Origin: Nostoc indistinguendum CM1-VF10
GTDB lineage: Bacteria; Cyanobacteriota; Cyanobacteriia; Cyanobacteriales; Nostocaceae
Assembly (NCBI GenBank): GCA_019359215.1
Contig: JAHHHS010000082.1
Span: forward strand, 1-32,413
Reading direction: 5' to 3'
DNA length: 32,413 nucleotides
Both the position numbers and the translations under genes were made by a program. Numbering within the stretch: the stretch's first letter is position 1; every line of letters begins with the position of its first letter. Below are positions 14,316 through 22,355 of this stretch, piece after piece. The notes under the pieces are model-generated. The model did not search any database. It was given only the letters and a program-made list of their open reading frames with translations, and was not told the origin of the DNA.

Positions 14316-16205
14316 CTAACTATTTTTGACTGTGCTAATAGTTTGCAATAATTGGCTAGCTGTATAAGGCTTGGATAAAAAGGCTTTGATACCCATGCCA
14401 TAAACTGTATTAACTTTATCAGCCAAAGTCAGCCCGCTGACAGCAATGATTTTGACATCTGGGTTAATTTTTCGCAGGGTGCGGATAGTAGTTATCCCAT
14501 CCATAGCTGGCATGAGCATATCAGTTAATACAAGAGATATTTTATCTTGATGTTCTGCATATAAGGCTATTGCTTCAATACCATCACTAGCTGTGATTGC
14601 TTTGTAGTTATGGCTTTCTAAAGATGTTTTTGTCACCTCTCTAATCGCAGCTTCGTCATCTACAACTAAAATTAATTCTCCTTGCCCTGAAGGTAATCGC
14701 TGTTCTTGTTCTTCTATAGTTTCTCTGGCATCTTGTGCGGGCAAATACACTTTAAATTGGCTGCCTTTTCCCTGAACGCTTACTACATCGATAAAACCGC
14801 TGTGGCTTTTAATAATGCCAAGTACAGTAGAAAGACCAAGACCAGTACCTTTACCGTGTTCTTTGGTAGTAAAAAATGGCTCAAATATCCGATCTAATAT
14901 TTCTGGTTTAATACCAATTCCCGCATCAGTAACAGTAATAACAATGTGGTGACCAACTTTAGCATCAAGATGCATCTTGGCGTAATTTTCGTCAATTAAG
15001 AGATTTTCTGCCAATATTTTTAAAGTTCCACCATTTGGCATAGCGTCACGAGCATTGACACACAGATTCATCAGTACTTGGTGCAATTGGGTCGCATCAC
15101 CAGATACAGTCCAAAGATTTTGCGAAATTTGAGTGGAAACTTCAATGGATTTGGGAAAAGTTTCTCTAATAATTTGCTTAATTTCTATTATTAAATGCTT
15201 TAATTGCAATATTGTGTGATCGCCCTCAATTCCACGAGTAAAGGACAATACTTGCTTAACTAAATTAGCCCCACGTTTAGCGTTTGTAATTAATATTTGC
15301 AACAGTCGTCGAGAACGCTCATCATGGACTTGTGCCTCAAACAGTTGAGCTGTCATCAGAATCGGCGCAAGAATATTATTCAGGTCGTGGGCGATACCAC
15401 TGGCTAAGGTACCAATACTTTCCAATCGCTGGGCGCGGAGAAATTGTGCTTCCAGTTGTTTTTTTTGTGTAATGTTAGTGTTAACAATGAGAATAGATTG
15501 TGCTTTATTACCGAATTCATGCACCAGTGTCCAACGACTTTCAACAATAATTTCTTTACCTGATTTTGTTTTTTGATGTAACTCGCCCTGCCAAGAGCCA
15601 TGTTTCATCATAATACTGAGTGCTTTTTCAACTTGAGACAAATTTTTTTCATGCCAGAGAACTTGTGTCTTCTTATTGATAGCTTCTTCTTTTTTCCAAC
15701 CATATAGGCTTTCAGCACCTTTGTTCCAAAATAAAATTTTATTGTTTAAATCACACACAAAAATTGCATCGGTGGCAACATCTAGTAAAGCGGCTTGTTC
15801 GCGGATTTTCTGTTCTGTTTGTTTGCGCTCAATGGCATAGCGGATAGAACGCTCTAATAAAGGTGCGGTCAACTGGCTTTTTTCGAGATAATCTGCGGCT
15901 CCGGCTTTCATCGCTTCGATATCTATTTCCCAGTCGCCCTGACCAGTCAGCAAAATTATCGGAGAACAACAGCCGTTGGCAATTGCTTCGCGCAAAAGTT
16001 CCAGTCCCGTGTCTGGCCCCAAACGGTAGTCTACAAGATAAATGTCATGTTGGTTACGAGCGATCGCATTCTTTGCTGCTTCATAATTATCCACCCATTC
16101 TAGTTCGCAGTTTGCTACCTGAAATTCACTCAACCAATAACGAGTCAAAATATAGTCATCTTCGTCATCATCAATGAACAGAACTTTGATAGGGGTGTTG
16201 TCCAT
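14316..16205 (-). CDS. Hybrid sensor histidine kinase (REC-PAS-HisKA-HATPase-REC)
   Basis: 629 residues, no membrane segment, so a cytosolic sensor. Domain order: receiver 1 (about 5-125; DDDEDD and phospho-acceptor Asp59 in IYLVDYRLGPDTG), PAS (about 135-250), kinase core with His273 in TLASGIAHDLNNIL, HATPase (N-box NLCVNARDAM; DAGIGIKPEILDRIFEPFF; GKGTGLGLS), and receiver 2 (about 510-625; Asp562 in LVLTDMLMPAMDG, Lys in LSKPYT). The ATG lies inside the preceding response-regulator gene (35-nt overlap), so translation is probably coupled. With its N-terminal receiver it can accept phosphate from another kinase as well as autophosphorylate, as in a phosphorelay. The input signal is unknown. 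Confidence 0.93.
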   Translation of the reverse strand: MDNTPIKVLFIDDDEDDYILTRYWLSEFQVANCELEWVDNYEAAKNAIARNQHDIYLVDYRLGPDTGLELLREAIANGCCSPIILLTGQGDWEIDIEAMKAGAADYLEKSQLTAPLLERSIRYAIERKQTEQKIREQAALLDVATDAIFVCDLNNKILFWNKGAESLYGWKKEEAINKKTQVLWHEKNLSQVEKALSIMMKHGSWQGELHQKTKSGKEIIVESRWTLVHEFGNKAQSILIVNTNITQKKQLEAQFLRAQRLESIGTLASGIAHDLNNILAPILMTAQLFEAQVHDERSRRLLQILITNAKRGANLVKQVLSFTRGIEGDHTILQLKHLIIEIKQIIRETFPKSIEVSTQISQNLWTVSGDATQLHQVLMNLCVNARDAMPNGGTLKILAENLLIDENYAKMHLDAKVGHHIVITVTDAGIGIKPEILDRIFEPFFTTKEHGKGTGLGLSTVLGIIKSHSGFIDVVSVQGKGSQFKVYLPAQDARETIEEQEQRLPSGQGELILVVDDEAAIREVTKTSLESHNYKAITASDGIEAIALYAEHQDKISLVLTDMLMPAMDGITTIRTLRKINPDVKIIAVSGLTLADKVNTVYGMGIKAFLSKPYTASQLLQTISTVKNS

Positions 16206-16668
16206 GTTTATCTCCCACGGCTTCTAGTGGCAGTTTCACAATTTCAAACCAGTATTTGAATTGGGTCTTCATAACCTCAACTAATGAAGCAAAAGTCACT
16301 GGCTTAATAATGAAGGAGTTCGCACCCAAATCGTAAGTATTATATATATCTTCTTCTCGTCGTGATGTTGACAGGATGACAACTGGAATTCGCCGCAGTT
16401 GTGGGTCATTTTTTATTTCTTTGAGCGCCTCAAGACCGCCAATTCTAGGCATATTCAAATCTAATAAAATCAAACCCGGATACGGTAAACTGCTGTTGTT
16501 AGCATATCCACCACGGTGGTAAAGATAATCCATCAACTCTTCACCATTACTCACGATGTATAGTTCAATTGGCAATTGACTTTCTGCCAACGCCTCACGA
16601 ACCAAGATGCCGTCGTCTTCATCATCATCAGCCATTAAGATTGTGACGTTTGTTTCTCGACCTTTCAT
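16171..16668 (-). CDS. Rcp1-type response regulator
   Basis: 165 residues, a single receiver of the Rcp1 class, which in cyanobacteria works with phytochrome-type kinases. It shows ILMADDDEDDGILVREAL, the Rcp-specific loop YHRGGYANNSSLPYPGLILL, Asp70 in LLDLNMPRIGG, Ser/Thr in VILSTSRREEDI and Lys in NSFIIKPV. There is no DNA-binding domain. The ribosome site aaggaga lies about 10 nt before the ATG at 16668 and favours this start over the out-of-frame upstream ATG. Its 3' end overlaps the hybrid kinase by 35 nt. Upstream, about 300 nt separates it from the broken phytochrome-like kinase, its probable ancestral partner. Confidence 0.93.
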   Translation of the reverse strand: MKGRETNVTILMADDDEDDGILVREALAESQLPIELYIVSNGEELMDYLYHRGGYANNSSLPYPGLILLDLNMPRIGGLEALKEIKNDPQLRRIPVVILSTSRREEDIYNTYDLGANSFIIKPVTFASLVEVMKTQFKYWFEIVKLPLEAVGDKHGQHPYQSSVH

Positions 16669-16975
16669 TATGCATCGTCTCCTTTGTATTAGTATGAATA
16701 AAGTTATTAACTTGGTACAGATGGCAACTTTTACATTGACAGAAATAATCGAATATGCAGTTTATATGTTTATCTGTGAAAGCTCCATTATTTCGTTACC
16801 AGCGAGCAACTAATACAATATGCATATTGTATTAGTTGCCAATAACCTGAAATGAATGTCATTTATAATTAACATCATGGTCAATTTGCATAACTACGCG
16901 CGACAGATTACAGGACGTAGTTGTACAATTCAGTTAATTTTAGGGTTTAGCATTATCCCTCTCTAGGAATAAAAA
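16669..16975. other. Intergenic region with a long perfect palindrome
   Basis: 307 nt without a gene, between the 3' end of the broken kinase and the Rcp gene (both minus). It is AT-rich and contains the 34-bp palindrome at 16806-16839. The Rcp-operon promoter should lie here. Confidence 0.5.
16806..16839. promoter_or_regulatory. 34-bp perfect palindrome
   Basis: Left arm gcaactaatacaatatg and right arm catattgtattagttgc are exact reverse complements with no spacer. There is no adjacent T-run, so it is not an ordinary terminator. It lies 138 nt upstream of the Rcp1-type gene and could be an operator for a dimeric protein, a cruciform-forming site or a repeat. The role is unassigned. Confidence 0.6.
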
Positions 16976-17779
16976 TCAAGTGTGGGAATTAATTGGCAAT
17001 ACGATCATAAATTTCGCTCCTTGCCCAAGTTTGCTTTGGGCTGTGATCTTTCCGTGATGACGCTCGATAATTTTCCGACAGATAGCTAAACCTACGCCAG
17101 TACCTTCGTACTCAATGCTACTATGCAAACGTTGAAAAACATTGAAAATGCGATTAAGATATTTTTCTTCAAAACCAATCCCATTATCTTCTACGGTAAT
17201 TTGACAAAGTTGAGAATTAGCAAAAATGTTATCTGCTTGATTGTTCAAAAATTCGCTATAAATTTTGATCACAGGTGGTATCTGTGGGTGGTGGAATTTG
17301 AGGGCGTTACCGATCAGGTTTTGCAGCAATTGACGCATTTGTAAAGGATCAGCTTCAATGGTGGGTAACTCTCCTATTTCCACACTTCCTCCAGTTTGCT
17401 GTACATAAATTTCTAAATCAAATAATACCTCTTGGGCAATCTTTGTGAGATTTAATGATACAAAAGGTTGCGCTCTGGTACTAATTCGTGAAAGTGTCAA
17501 CAAGTCTTCAATTAATGTCTGCATTCTGGATGCAGCACTCTGCATTCGTTCTAGGTAATCACGCCCTTGCTCGGTTAATGTATCGCCACAGGTTGTTTTG
17601 AGTCGATCGCCAAAGCTTTTAATCTTACGCAGTGGCTCTTGTAAATCGTGGGAGGCGAGAAATGCAAATTGTTTCAGTTCTTCGTTAGAACGGGTGAGTT
17701 CTTGCCGTTGCCAAGTTTCTTGTTCTAAAATTAGGCTCTGAGCGGAGGCGATGCCTATTTGATCTGCCAGCTGTTGCAA
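16976..17779 (-). CDS. Kinase half of a broken phytochrome-like sensor kinase
   Basis: The frame encodes the end of a GAF domain (LLQQLADQIGIASAQSL), then a HisKA domain with FAFLASHDLQEPLRKIKSFG (His44), and an HATPase (NLIGNALKFH; DNGIGFEEKYLNRIFNVFQR; EGTGVGLAICRKII). The DLQEPLRKI form is typical of cyanobacterial phytochrome-class kinases. The only start in frame ahead of the His is a TTG at 17777-17779 with no ribosome site, and a TGA closes the frame a little further upstream. It overlaps the end of the 17685-19952 frame by 95 nt in another register. Best read as the 3' part of one original gene separated by a frameshift. It is probably not translated on its own. Confidence 0.8.
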   Translation of the reverse strand: MQQLADQIGIASAQSLILEQETWQRQELTRSNEELKQFAFLASHDLQEPLRKIKSFGDRLKTTCGDTLTEQGRDYLERMQSAASRMQTLIEDLLTLSRISTRAQPFVSLNLTKIAQEVLFDLEIYVQQTGGSVEIGELPTIEADPLQMRQLLQNLIGNALKFHHPQIPPVIKIYSEFLNNQADNIFANSQLCQITVEDNGIGFEEKYLNRIFNVFQRLHSSIEYEGTGVGLAICRKIIERHHGKITAQSKLGQGAKFMIVLPINSHT

Positions 17780-19952
17780 AAGTTCTATCGATTTGTAGAG
17801 ACTGACGAATTTTCAGGGTAATATTAGCGAACAGTTGCGATCGCATATTTTGGCGTTCTAATTCTGCTTGTGCCCGATTGCGCTCGTGTAGCATGGCTCG
17901 CTGTTCGGTAATATCCATCATCGCACCCATCATCCGCACTGGTTTGCCTGCCTGGTCATGAACGACATAACCGCGAGCGAAGACGTAGGCATAAGAACCA
18001 TCGCTACGGCGAAAGCGGTATTCATTTAGCCAGAATTTTTCACCACTATCTATAAGTGTCCGCGCTTGGGTGGCGATTCTCTGCCTATCATCTGGATGTA
18101 TGTGTTCACTCCACCAATCAGCAGTGAATGTTATTTGCTCTTGTGAGTAACCAAAGAGAGTTTGTAAAGCTTGATTCCACCACACCTCATTAGTCAGCAA
18201 ATCCCAGTCCCATAAAAGATCATTGGTAGCACGGGCGACTATTTGGAAACGTTCTTCGCTCTGACGCAGTTGTTCTTCTGCCCGTTTGCGTTCAGTGATA
18301 TCTGTATGACAACTTGTCATCCGTACTACGTTACCATTTTTATCCCATACTGCCTGACCGCGATCTAAAACCCATTTATAGGTGTTATCTTTACACCGGA
18401 CTCGATGTTCACTGATACAAAACGGAGTAATTTTAGCAAAGTGATCAGCGATCGCTTGTCTGACAAATCCAATATCATCTGGATGCACTCGTGTTGCCCA
18501 TTCGTCTAAATGATTGGAAATCTCATGTTCTTCATAACCAAGCATTTCCTTCCAGCGAGTTGAGAAAAATACTTGATTATTTTTAACGTTCCAATCCCAA
18601 ATGCCATCATTATTGCCCTGTACGGCTAACTGGTAGCGTTCTTCGCTTTCTTTGAGTGCGTCTTCTACCCGTTGGCGCTCAATGGCTGTAGCGAGAAGAT
18701 TGGCAACAGCTTGGAGAAAAGAAATGTCATCTTTGGTGAAAGTGTGGTGTTTGGTTGTGTGTGCCCCAAATACACCAAAAGGACGTTCTTTACCATGAAT
18801 CACTACGCTAATACCGCTCACCACTTGATGCTCATGTAGCAGTGGCGGCCCATTGAATCGTGTTTCGGCGCTCAGATCATTAACAATCACTGGTTCTTTA
18901 GAAAGCAGGGTGTAGCCAGCTTGAGAATTGATCCCCGCGCTAACGGTTGCCTTTCCCACAAGTCCAGGTTGCCAACCTACCCCGGCGCGTAGCAGCAATT
19001 TATGATCATCTGGTAGTAGTTCCAAAATTTTGCAAGACTGAACTTTTAAACATTGGGCAACCATTGTTACACATGAGTTCATCAGCGTAGTCAAGTTTGT
19101 ACTAGCTAAGGCCATTTGACTTAGTTCTGCCACCATTGCTTGCTGGTTAGCATGAACTTTTAGCGCCTCCTCGGCTTGCTTGCGCTTGGTGATATCCATG
19201 TATACCCCAGACATTTGCACAGCCACTCCAGATGCATCCCTACAAACAACACCTTTGCTTGCTAAAACACGAATTCTCCCATCGGCTAAAACAACTCGAA
19301 ATTCGATGTCATATTTAACTTTTTCCTGAATAGCTTGCTGATGCGATCGCCTGACAAAATCGCGATCGTGGGGATGAATACAGTAGATGAAAGCTTCATA
19401 GGTGTAGTTGAAAGTGCCTTTCTCTAAGCCAAAAAGCGCTTCTAGATTATCTGACCAAGTAATTTTGTTCGTCAGCAGATCCCAGTTCCAGATGACCATG
19501 CCACCCGCGTCTAATGCGATCCTGAATTGGGCTTTTTGCAATTGTGCCTGTGCAGTTTGCTGCCGTAATTCCTGCACAGTTCGACTAGCTTCCAGAAGAC
19601 GGCGCAATCTTTGACGTAATATTGGCCATTGAATCGGCTTGCTAATAAAATCAGTTGCACCCACAGCAAAAGCTTTCTCTACGGATGCCTGATCATAAAA
19701 ATCCGTCATCATTAACACTGGTGTGTCCTTGCCATCGGGGAGTGTTTGCAGTTGAGCGCAGCAACTAAATCCATCCATCACTGGCATCATGACATCCAAC
19801 AGTACTATCTCTGGGTGGAGATGAGTATAAATAGCGATCGCCTCTAAACCGTTACTCGCTTCTACCACCTGATACCCTGCTTGTGTCAATTGCTCACACA
19901 GATGCATTCGCATTAAATCGTCGTCGTCTACAATTAGAATCAGGTTAGTCAT
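17685..19952 (-). CDS. Sensor half of a broken multisensor kinase (REC-PAS-GAF-PAS-PAS)
   Basis: 755 residues. Order: receiver (LILIVDDDDLMRMHL; Asp53 in VLLDVMMPVMDG; Lys in FISKPI), PAS/PAC ending at DITKRKQAEEAL (about 265), GAF (about 275-430), PAS/PAC ending in DITERKRAEEQL, and PAS/PAC ending in DITEQRAML. After NITLKIRQSLQI, normally the start of a second GAF, the frame runs into about 30 out-of-register residues (DRTFATAGRSNR...) and stops at 17685. The kinase core continues in another frame (16976-17779). The product would be a receiver-sensor protein without a kinase. The first ATG at 19952 begins directly at the receiver; no tight operon partner is seen upstream. Confidence 0.85.
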   Translation of the reverse strand: MTNLILIVDDDDLMRMHLCEQLTQAGYQVVEASNGLEAIAIYTHLHPEIVLLDVMMPVMDGFSCCAQLQTLPDGKDTPVLMMTDFYDQASVEKAFAVGATDFISKPIQWPILRQRLRRLLEASRTVQELRQQTAQAQLQKAQFRIALDAGGMVIWNWDLLTNKITWSDNLEALFGLEKGTFNYTYEAFIYCIHPHDRDFVRRSHQQAIQEKVKYDIEFRVVLADGRIRVLASKGVVCRDASGVAVQMSGVYMDITKRKQAEEALKVHANQQAMVAELSQMALASTNLTTLMNSCVTMVAQCLKVQSCKILELLPDDHKLLLRAGVGWQPGLVGKATVSAGINSQAGYTLLSKEPVIVNDLSAETRFNGPPLLHEHQVVSGISVVIHGKERPFGVFGAHTTKHHTFTKDDISFLQAVANLLATAIERQRVEDALKESEERYQLAVQGNNDGIWDWNVKNNQVFFSTRWKEMLGYEEHEISNHLDEWATRVHPDDIGFVRQAIADHFAKITPFCISEHRVRCKDNTYKWVLDRGQAVWDKNGNVVRMTSCHTDITERKRAEEQLRQSEERFQIVARATNDLLWDWDLLTNEVWWNQALQTLFGYSQEQITFTADWWSEHIHPDDRQRIATQARTLIDSGEKFWLNEYRFRRSDGSYAYVFARGYVVHDQAGKPVRMMGAMMDITEQRAMLHERNRAQAELERQNMRSQLFANITLKIRQSLQIDRTFATAGRSNRHRLRSEPNFRTRNLATARTHPF

Positions 19953-20396
19953 TTGTCCCTTGTTCTTTGTGATTAAGCAATGACTGTGCCAATTTTAAAT
20001 ATTTAATTTTGGATTGCCAAAAAATTTCAACCCTACAATCTAATGGATTGGCCTTACAAGCAGAGAATTAATTTGTAGAGAAACATCAAAAATATTATTG
20101 TTCCCAGCCCCAGAAATACAGAGGCGATATTAGCTCAATACGTAAAATATTATACTATTTCTTAGTTGGTATTGCGAACAATATCTCCGACAGGCTACGC
20201 CTATGCCTTTTTTAGTTTTGCTAAGTATCTCACGTTTCTATTGATGCACAACGTTAAGCTATTATGCCTTTAAATTACACAATAACTCATCAGCTTTGTT
20301 GACTGCTGACAGTCAACGGTCAGCAGTCAGCAGTCAACACAAAAAAATGTGCAACTTAGATGGGCGATAGCTTAGTTGTGCATCAATAAAACCTCT
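19953..20396. other. Gene-free gap holding a MITE-like element
   Basis: No ORF. It contains a gctacgcctatgcc dispersed-repeat fragment (about 20202-20215), and the 160-bp element bounded by inverted repeats described at 20234-20393. Confidence 0.5.
20234..20393. mobile_element. MITE-like element with 22-27 bp terminal inverted repeats
   Basis: Left arm tattgatgcacaac-gt-taagctat (20239-20262) pairs with right arm atagcttagttgtgcatcaata (20367-20388), with a 2-nt insertion in the left arm. The similarity extends outward (gtttc/gtttt). The roughly 100-bp core carries a heptamer-type repeat (tcagcagtcagcagtcaac around 20320-20338). It has no coding capacity. The right end stops four bases before the stop codon of the flavoprotein gene. 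Confidence 0.55.
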
Positions 20397-21773
20397 TCAC
20401 CTGTTCGGACAACCTGGCATATTATCTCCAAGCAGCAACCGTGCTAGGCTAGGTAATGCTTCACCATAAGTAGGATGGATATGAACCGATCGCTCTAACA
20501 ACTGCCAAGTTGCTCCGGCTTCGATCAAATCCAGAAAAACATGCACTAGTTCAGCCGCTTCGTAGCCCACCAGGGTGGCTCCCAAGATTTTGTCTGTGTC
20601 GCTGTCGATTACCATGCGATAAAACCCTAAATCATGTCCCCACTCGATCGCACGAGCAATTTGGCTCATAGGTAATGTAACAGCACGCGCATTAATGCCA
20701 TGCTTCTGGGCCTGTTCTAACGTCATCCCCACTCGCCCAACCTGAGGTTCTGTGTACATAGCATAGCCAAGGACGCGATCGCTGCGCGTGCGCTTTTCTC
20801 CACACAAAATTGCCTTCAAGCGGCGATAGTCCTCCCAGGACACGTGCGTAAATGCAGGCTGTTTGGCAGCATCTCCGATCGCATATACTCCCGAACAGGT
20901 CGTTTGGAACTGGTCGTTAATTTTGATAAACCCCTGCTCATCTAGCTCAATTCCACTCTTGGCTGCATTAAATGCACCTGTATTTGGTTTGCGTCCAATC
21001 ACAACCAGCAACGCCTCTCCCTGGAGTTGCTCACCACTGCTCAATGTCAGTTTAAACACATCATTATCGTGTGCAACCTGATTTACATTGACCCCAAAGT
21101 GGAGCTTAATCCCATCTTCCTTTAATGCTTCTGGTAAGACCTTGCTGACATCAGCCTCTTCCCGATTAAGGACGCGATCGCCCCGGACAATTAAGTCGGT
21201 CTGACTGCCCAAACGCGCCAGTCCCTGCCCCAGTTCCAATCCAATATAGCCAGCCCCAATTACCAGTAACCGAGGTGGTAATGTTTTTAAGTCAAAGAAA
21301 TTACGGTTGGTCAGGTAAGGAGTTCCTGCAAGACCTGGAATATCAGGAATCAGCGATGATGTGCCCGTGTTAAGGATAACCATTGGAGCCTGAACCGTAA
21401 CATCACCCCCTTTAACGGTACGTTCAGCAACAAAGGAAGCTTCAGCATAAACGATTTTGACGCCAGCATTATCCAATCGCTTGTGAATACCCTGGTTAAA
21501 GCTGTTACGGATTCCCCTTACTCGCTCCATAACGGCGGGAAAATCAACCTCAACTTCCGTGTGGATGCCTAATTTCTTTGCCTGACGGGCACGCCCCGCC
21601 GCATGAGCTGCTGCCAAGAATGCTTTGGAAGGAGTGCAACCATAATTGATGCAACTGCCACCCAAAGCATCCCGCTCAAACAAGACCACCTTGCGGCCCG
21701 ATGAAGCAAAATCAGCTGCCAGTGGAATGCCTCCTTGACCGCTCCCAATCACAATGACGTCTGCTGTTTCCAT
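20397..21773 (-). CDS. FAD-dependent pyridine nucleotide-disulfide oxidoreductase (mercuric-reductase-like)
   Basis: 458 residues. The N-terminal FAD-binding fold is VIVIGSGQGGIPLAADFA. The redox-active disulfide is C41-I-N-Y-G-C46 in GGSCINYGCTPSK. The NAD(P)H fold follows (LLVIGAGYIGLELGQGLARL), then the FAD segment VYAIGDAA and the dimerisation domain with HIHPTYGEALPSL, whose His is the usual active-site base. The overall layout is that of the lipoamide-dehydrogenase/mercuric-reductase family. The N-terminal HMA domain and the C-terminal vicinal Cys pair of true MerA are absent (the end is MPGCPNR), so mercury reduction is unlikely. The disulfide substrate or electron acceptor is unknown. 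It is a single gene with a long 5' region containing operator-like repeats. Confidence 0.88.
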   Translation of the reverse strand: METADVIVIGSGQGGIPLAADFASSGRKVVLFERDALGGSCINYGCTPSKAFLAAAHAAGRARQAKKLGIHTEVEVDFPAVMERVRGIRNSFNQGIHKRLDNAGVKIVYAEASFVAERTVKGGDVTVQAPMVILNTGTSSLIPDIPGLAGTPYLTNRNFFDLKTLPPRLLVIGAGYIGLELGQGLARLGSQTDLIVRGDRVLNREEADVSKVLPEALKEDGIKLHFGVNVNQVAHDNDVFKLTLSSGEQLQGEALLVVIGRKPNTGAFNAAKSGIELDEQGFIKINDQFQTTCSGVYAIGDAAKQPAFTHVSWEDYRRLKAILCGEKRTRSDRVLGYAMYTEPQVGRVGMTLEQAQKHGINARAVTLPMSQIARAIEWGHDLGFYRMVIDSDTDKILGATLVGYEAAELVHVFLDLIEAGATWQLLERSVHIHPTYGEALPSLARLLLGDNMPGCPNR

Positions 21774-22355
21774 CAGTGCTGGACTCCTTGAGAATAGTTT
21801 GCTTTGATAACATTCTCATACTCCAGGTTAAAGACTTTTCACGAATTATTGCTTTTGGTTTTTTGGATAATTTATTTCTTGGAATGTCTTTAAATAGTCT
21901 TTTTTTGGCGTTCGCGTAGCGTGTCCTTTAGGACAAGGTATTGTTTGTAGATTAGGCTTTTTGACTAACTCACAGCTTAATGTCATGAAAACTTGACATT
22001 ATTGCCATTACTCAATCTATGATGTTATGAAACTATGACATTACGATCCCAGAAAAGCTTATAAATTCGTAATACAGGCAAAAAAGCTGTGGAAACCCCT
22101 TGATCCCTACATATGCTTAGTGGTTAATATTGACTTAACAAATAGGACTTCCTCGATCCCAAAGAAATGCTGATTTTGGCATAACGAAGGAATTGATTGG
22201 AAGTGACCCCAATTTAAAAACAGATTAAAAAACTTAAAACTGGGCAAAACCAGGAGTCAGGAATAAGAAATTCATCTGGAGTGGATGAGATTTTACATAG
22301 CATTCTTTAACCAGGGGAAATCATTTACCGCTTAAACTACTGGAGGCCAAAATTA
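21774..22355. promoter_or_regulatory. Divergent regulatory region between flavoprotein and DUF4912 genes
   Basis: 580 nt with no gene, divergent between the minus-strand flavoprotein gene and the plus-strand DUF4912 gene. It holds a tandem pair of TGACATT-type palindromes (21979-22042) and a dispersed repeat at about 21908-21938 (ggcgttcgcgtagcg; gtcctttaggacaag). Upstream of the DUF4912 ATG a ctggagg ribosome site is clear. Confidence 0.5.
21979..22042. promoter_or_regulatory. Tandem operator-like pair, AATGTCA-N8-TGACATT
   Basis: Site 1 is AATGTCA-tgaaaact-TGACATT (21979-22000), a perfect 7-bp inverted repeat. Site 2 is GATGTTA-tgaaacta-TGACATT (22021-22042) with two mismatches and the same 8-nt spacer. 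The sites are 42 bp apart (about four helical turns), so bound dimers would lie on the same face. They lie 206 nt upstream of the flavoprotein start and 314 nt upstream of the DUF4912 start. They do not match the GTA-N8-TAC form of NtcA sites or the Crp consensus. Confidence 0.5.

Noticed and set aside
20397..21773. Mercuric reductase (merA) in a mercury-resistance locus
   Set aside because: No HMA domain, no C-terminal vicinal Cys pair, and no merR/merT/merP neighbours; only the general disulfide-oxidoreductase fold is supported.
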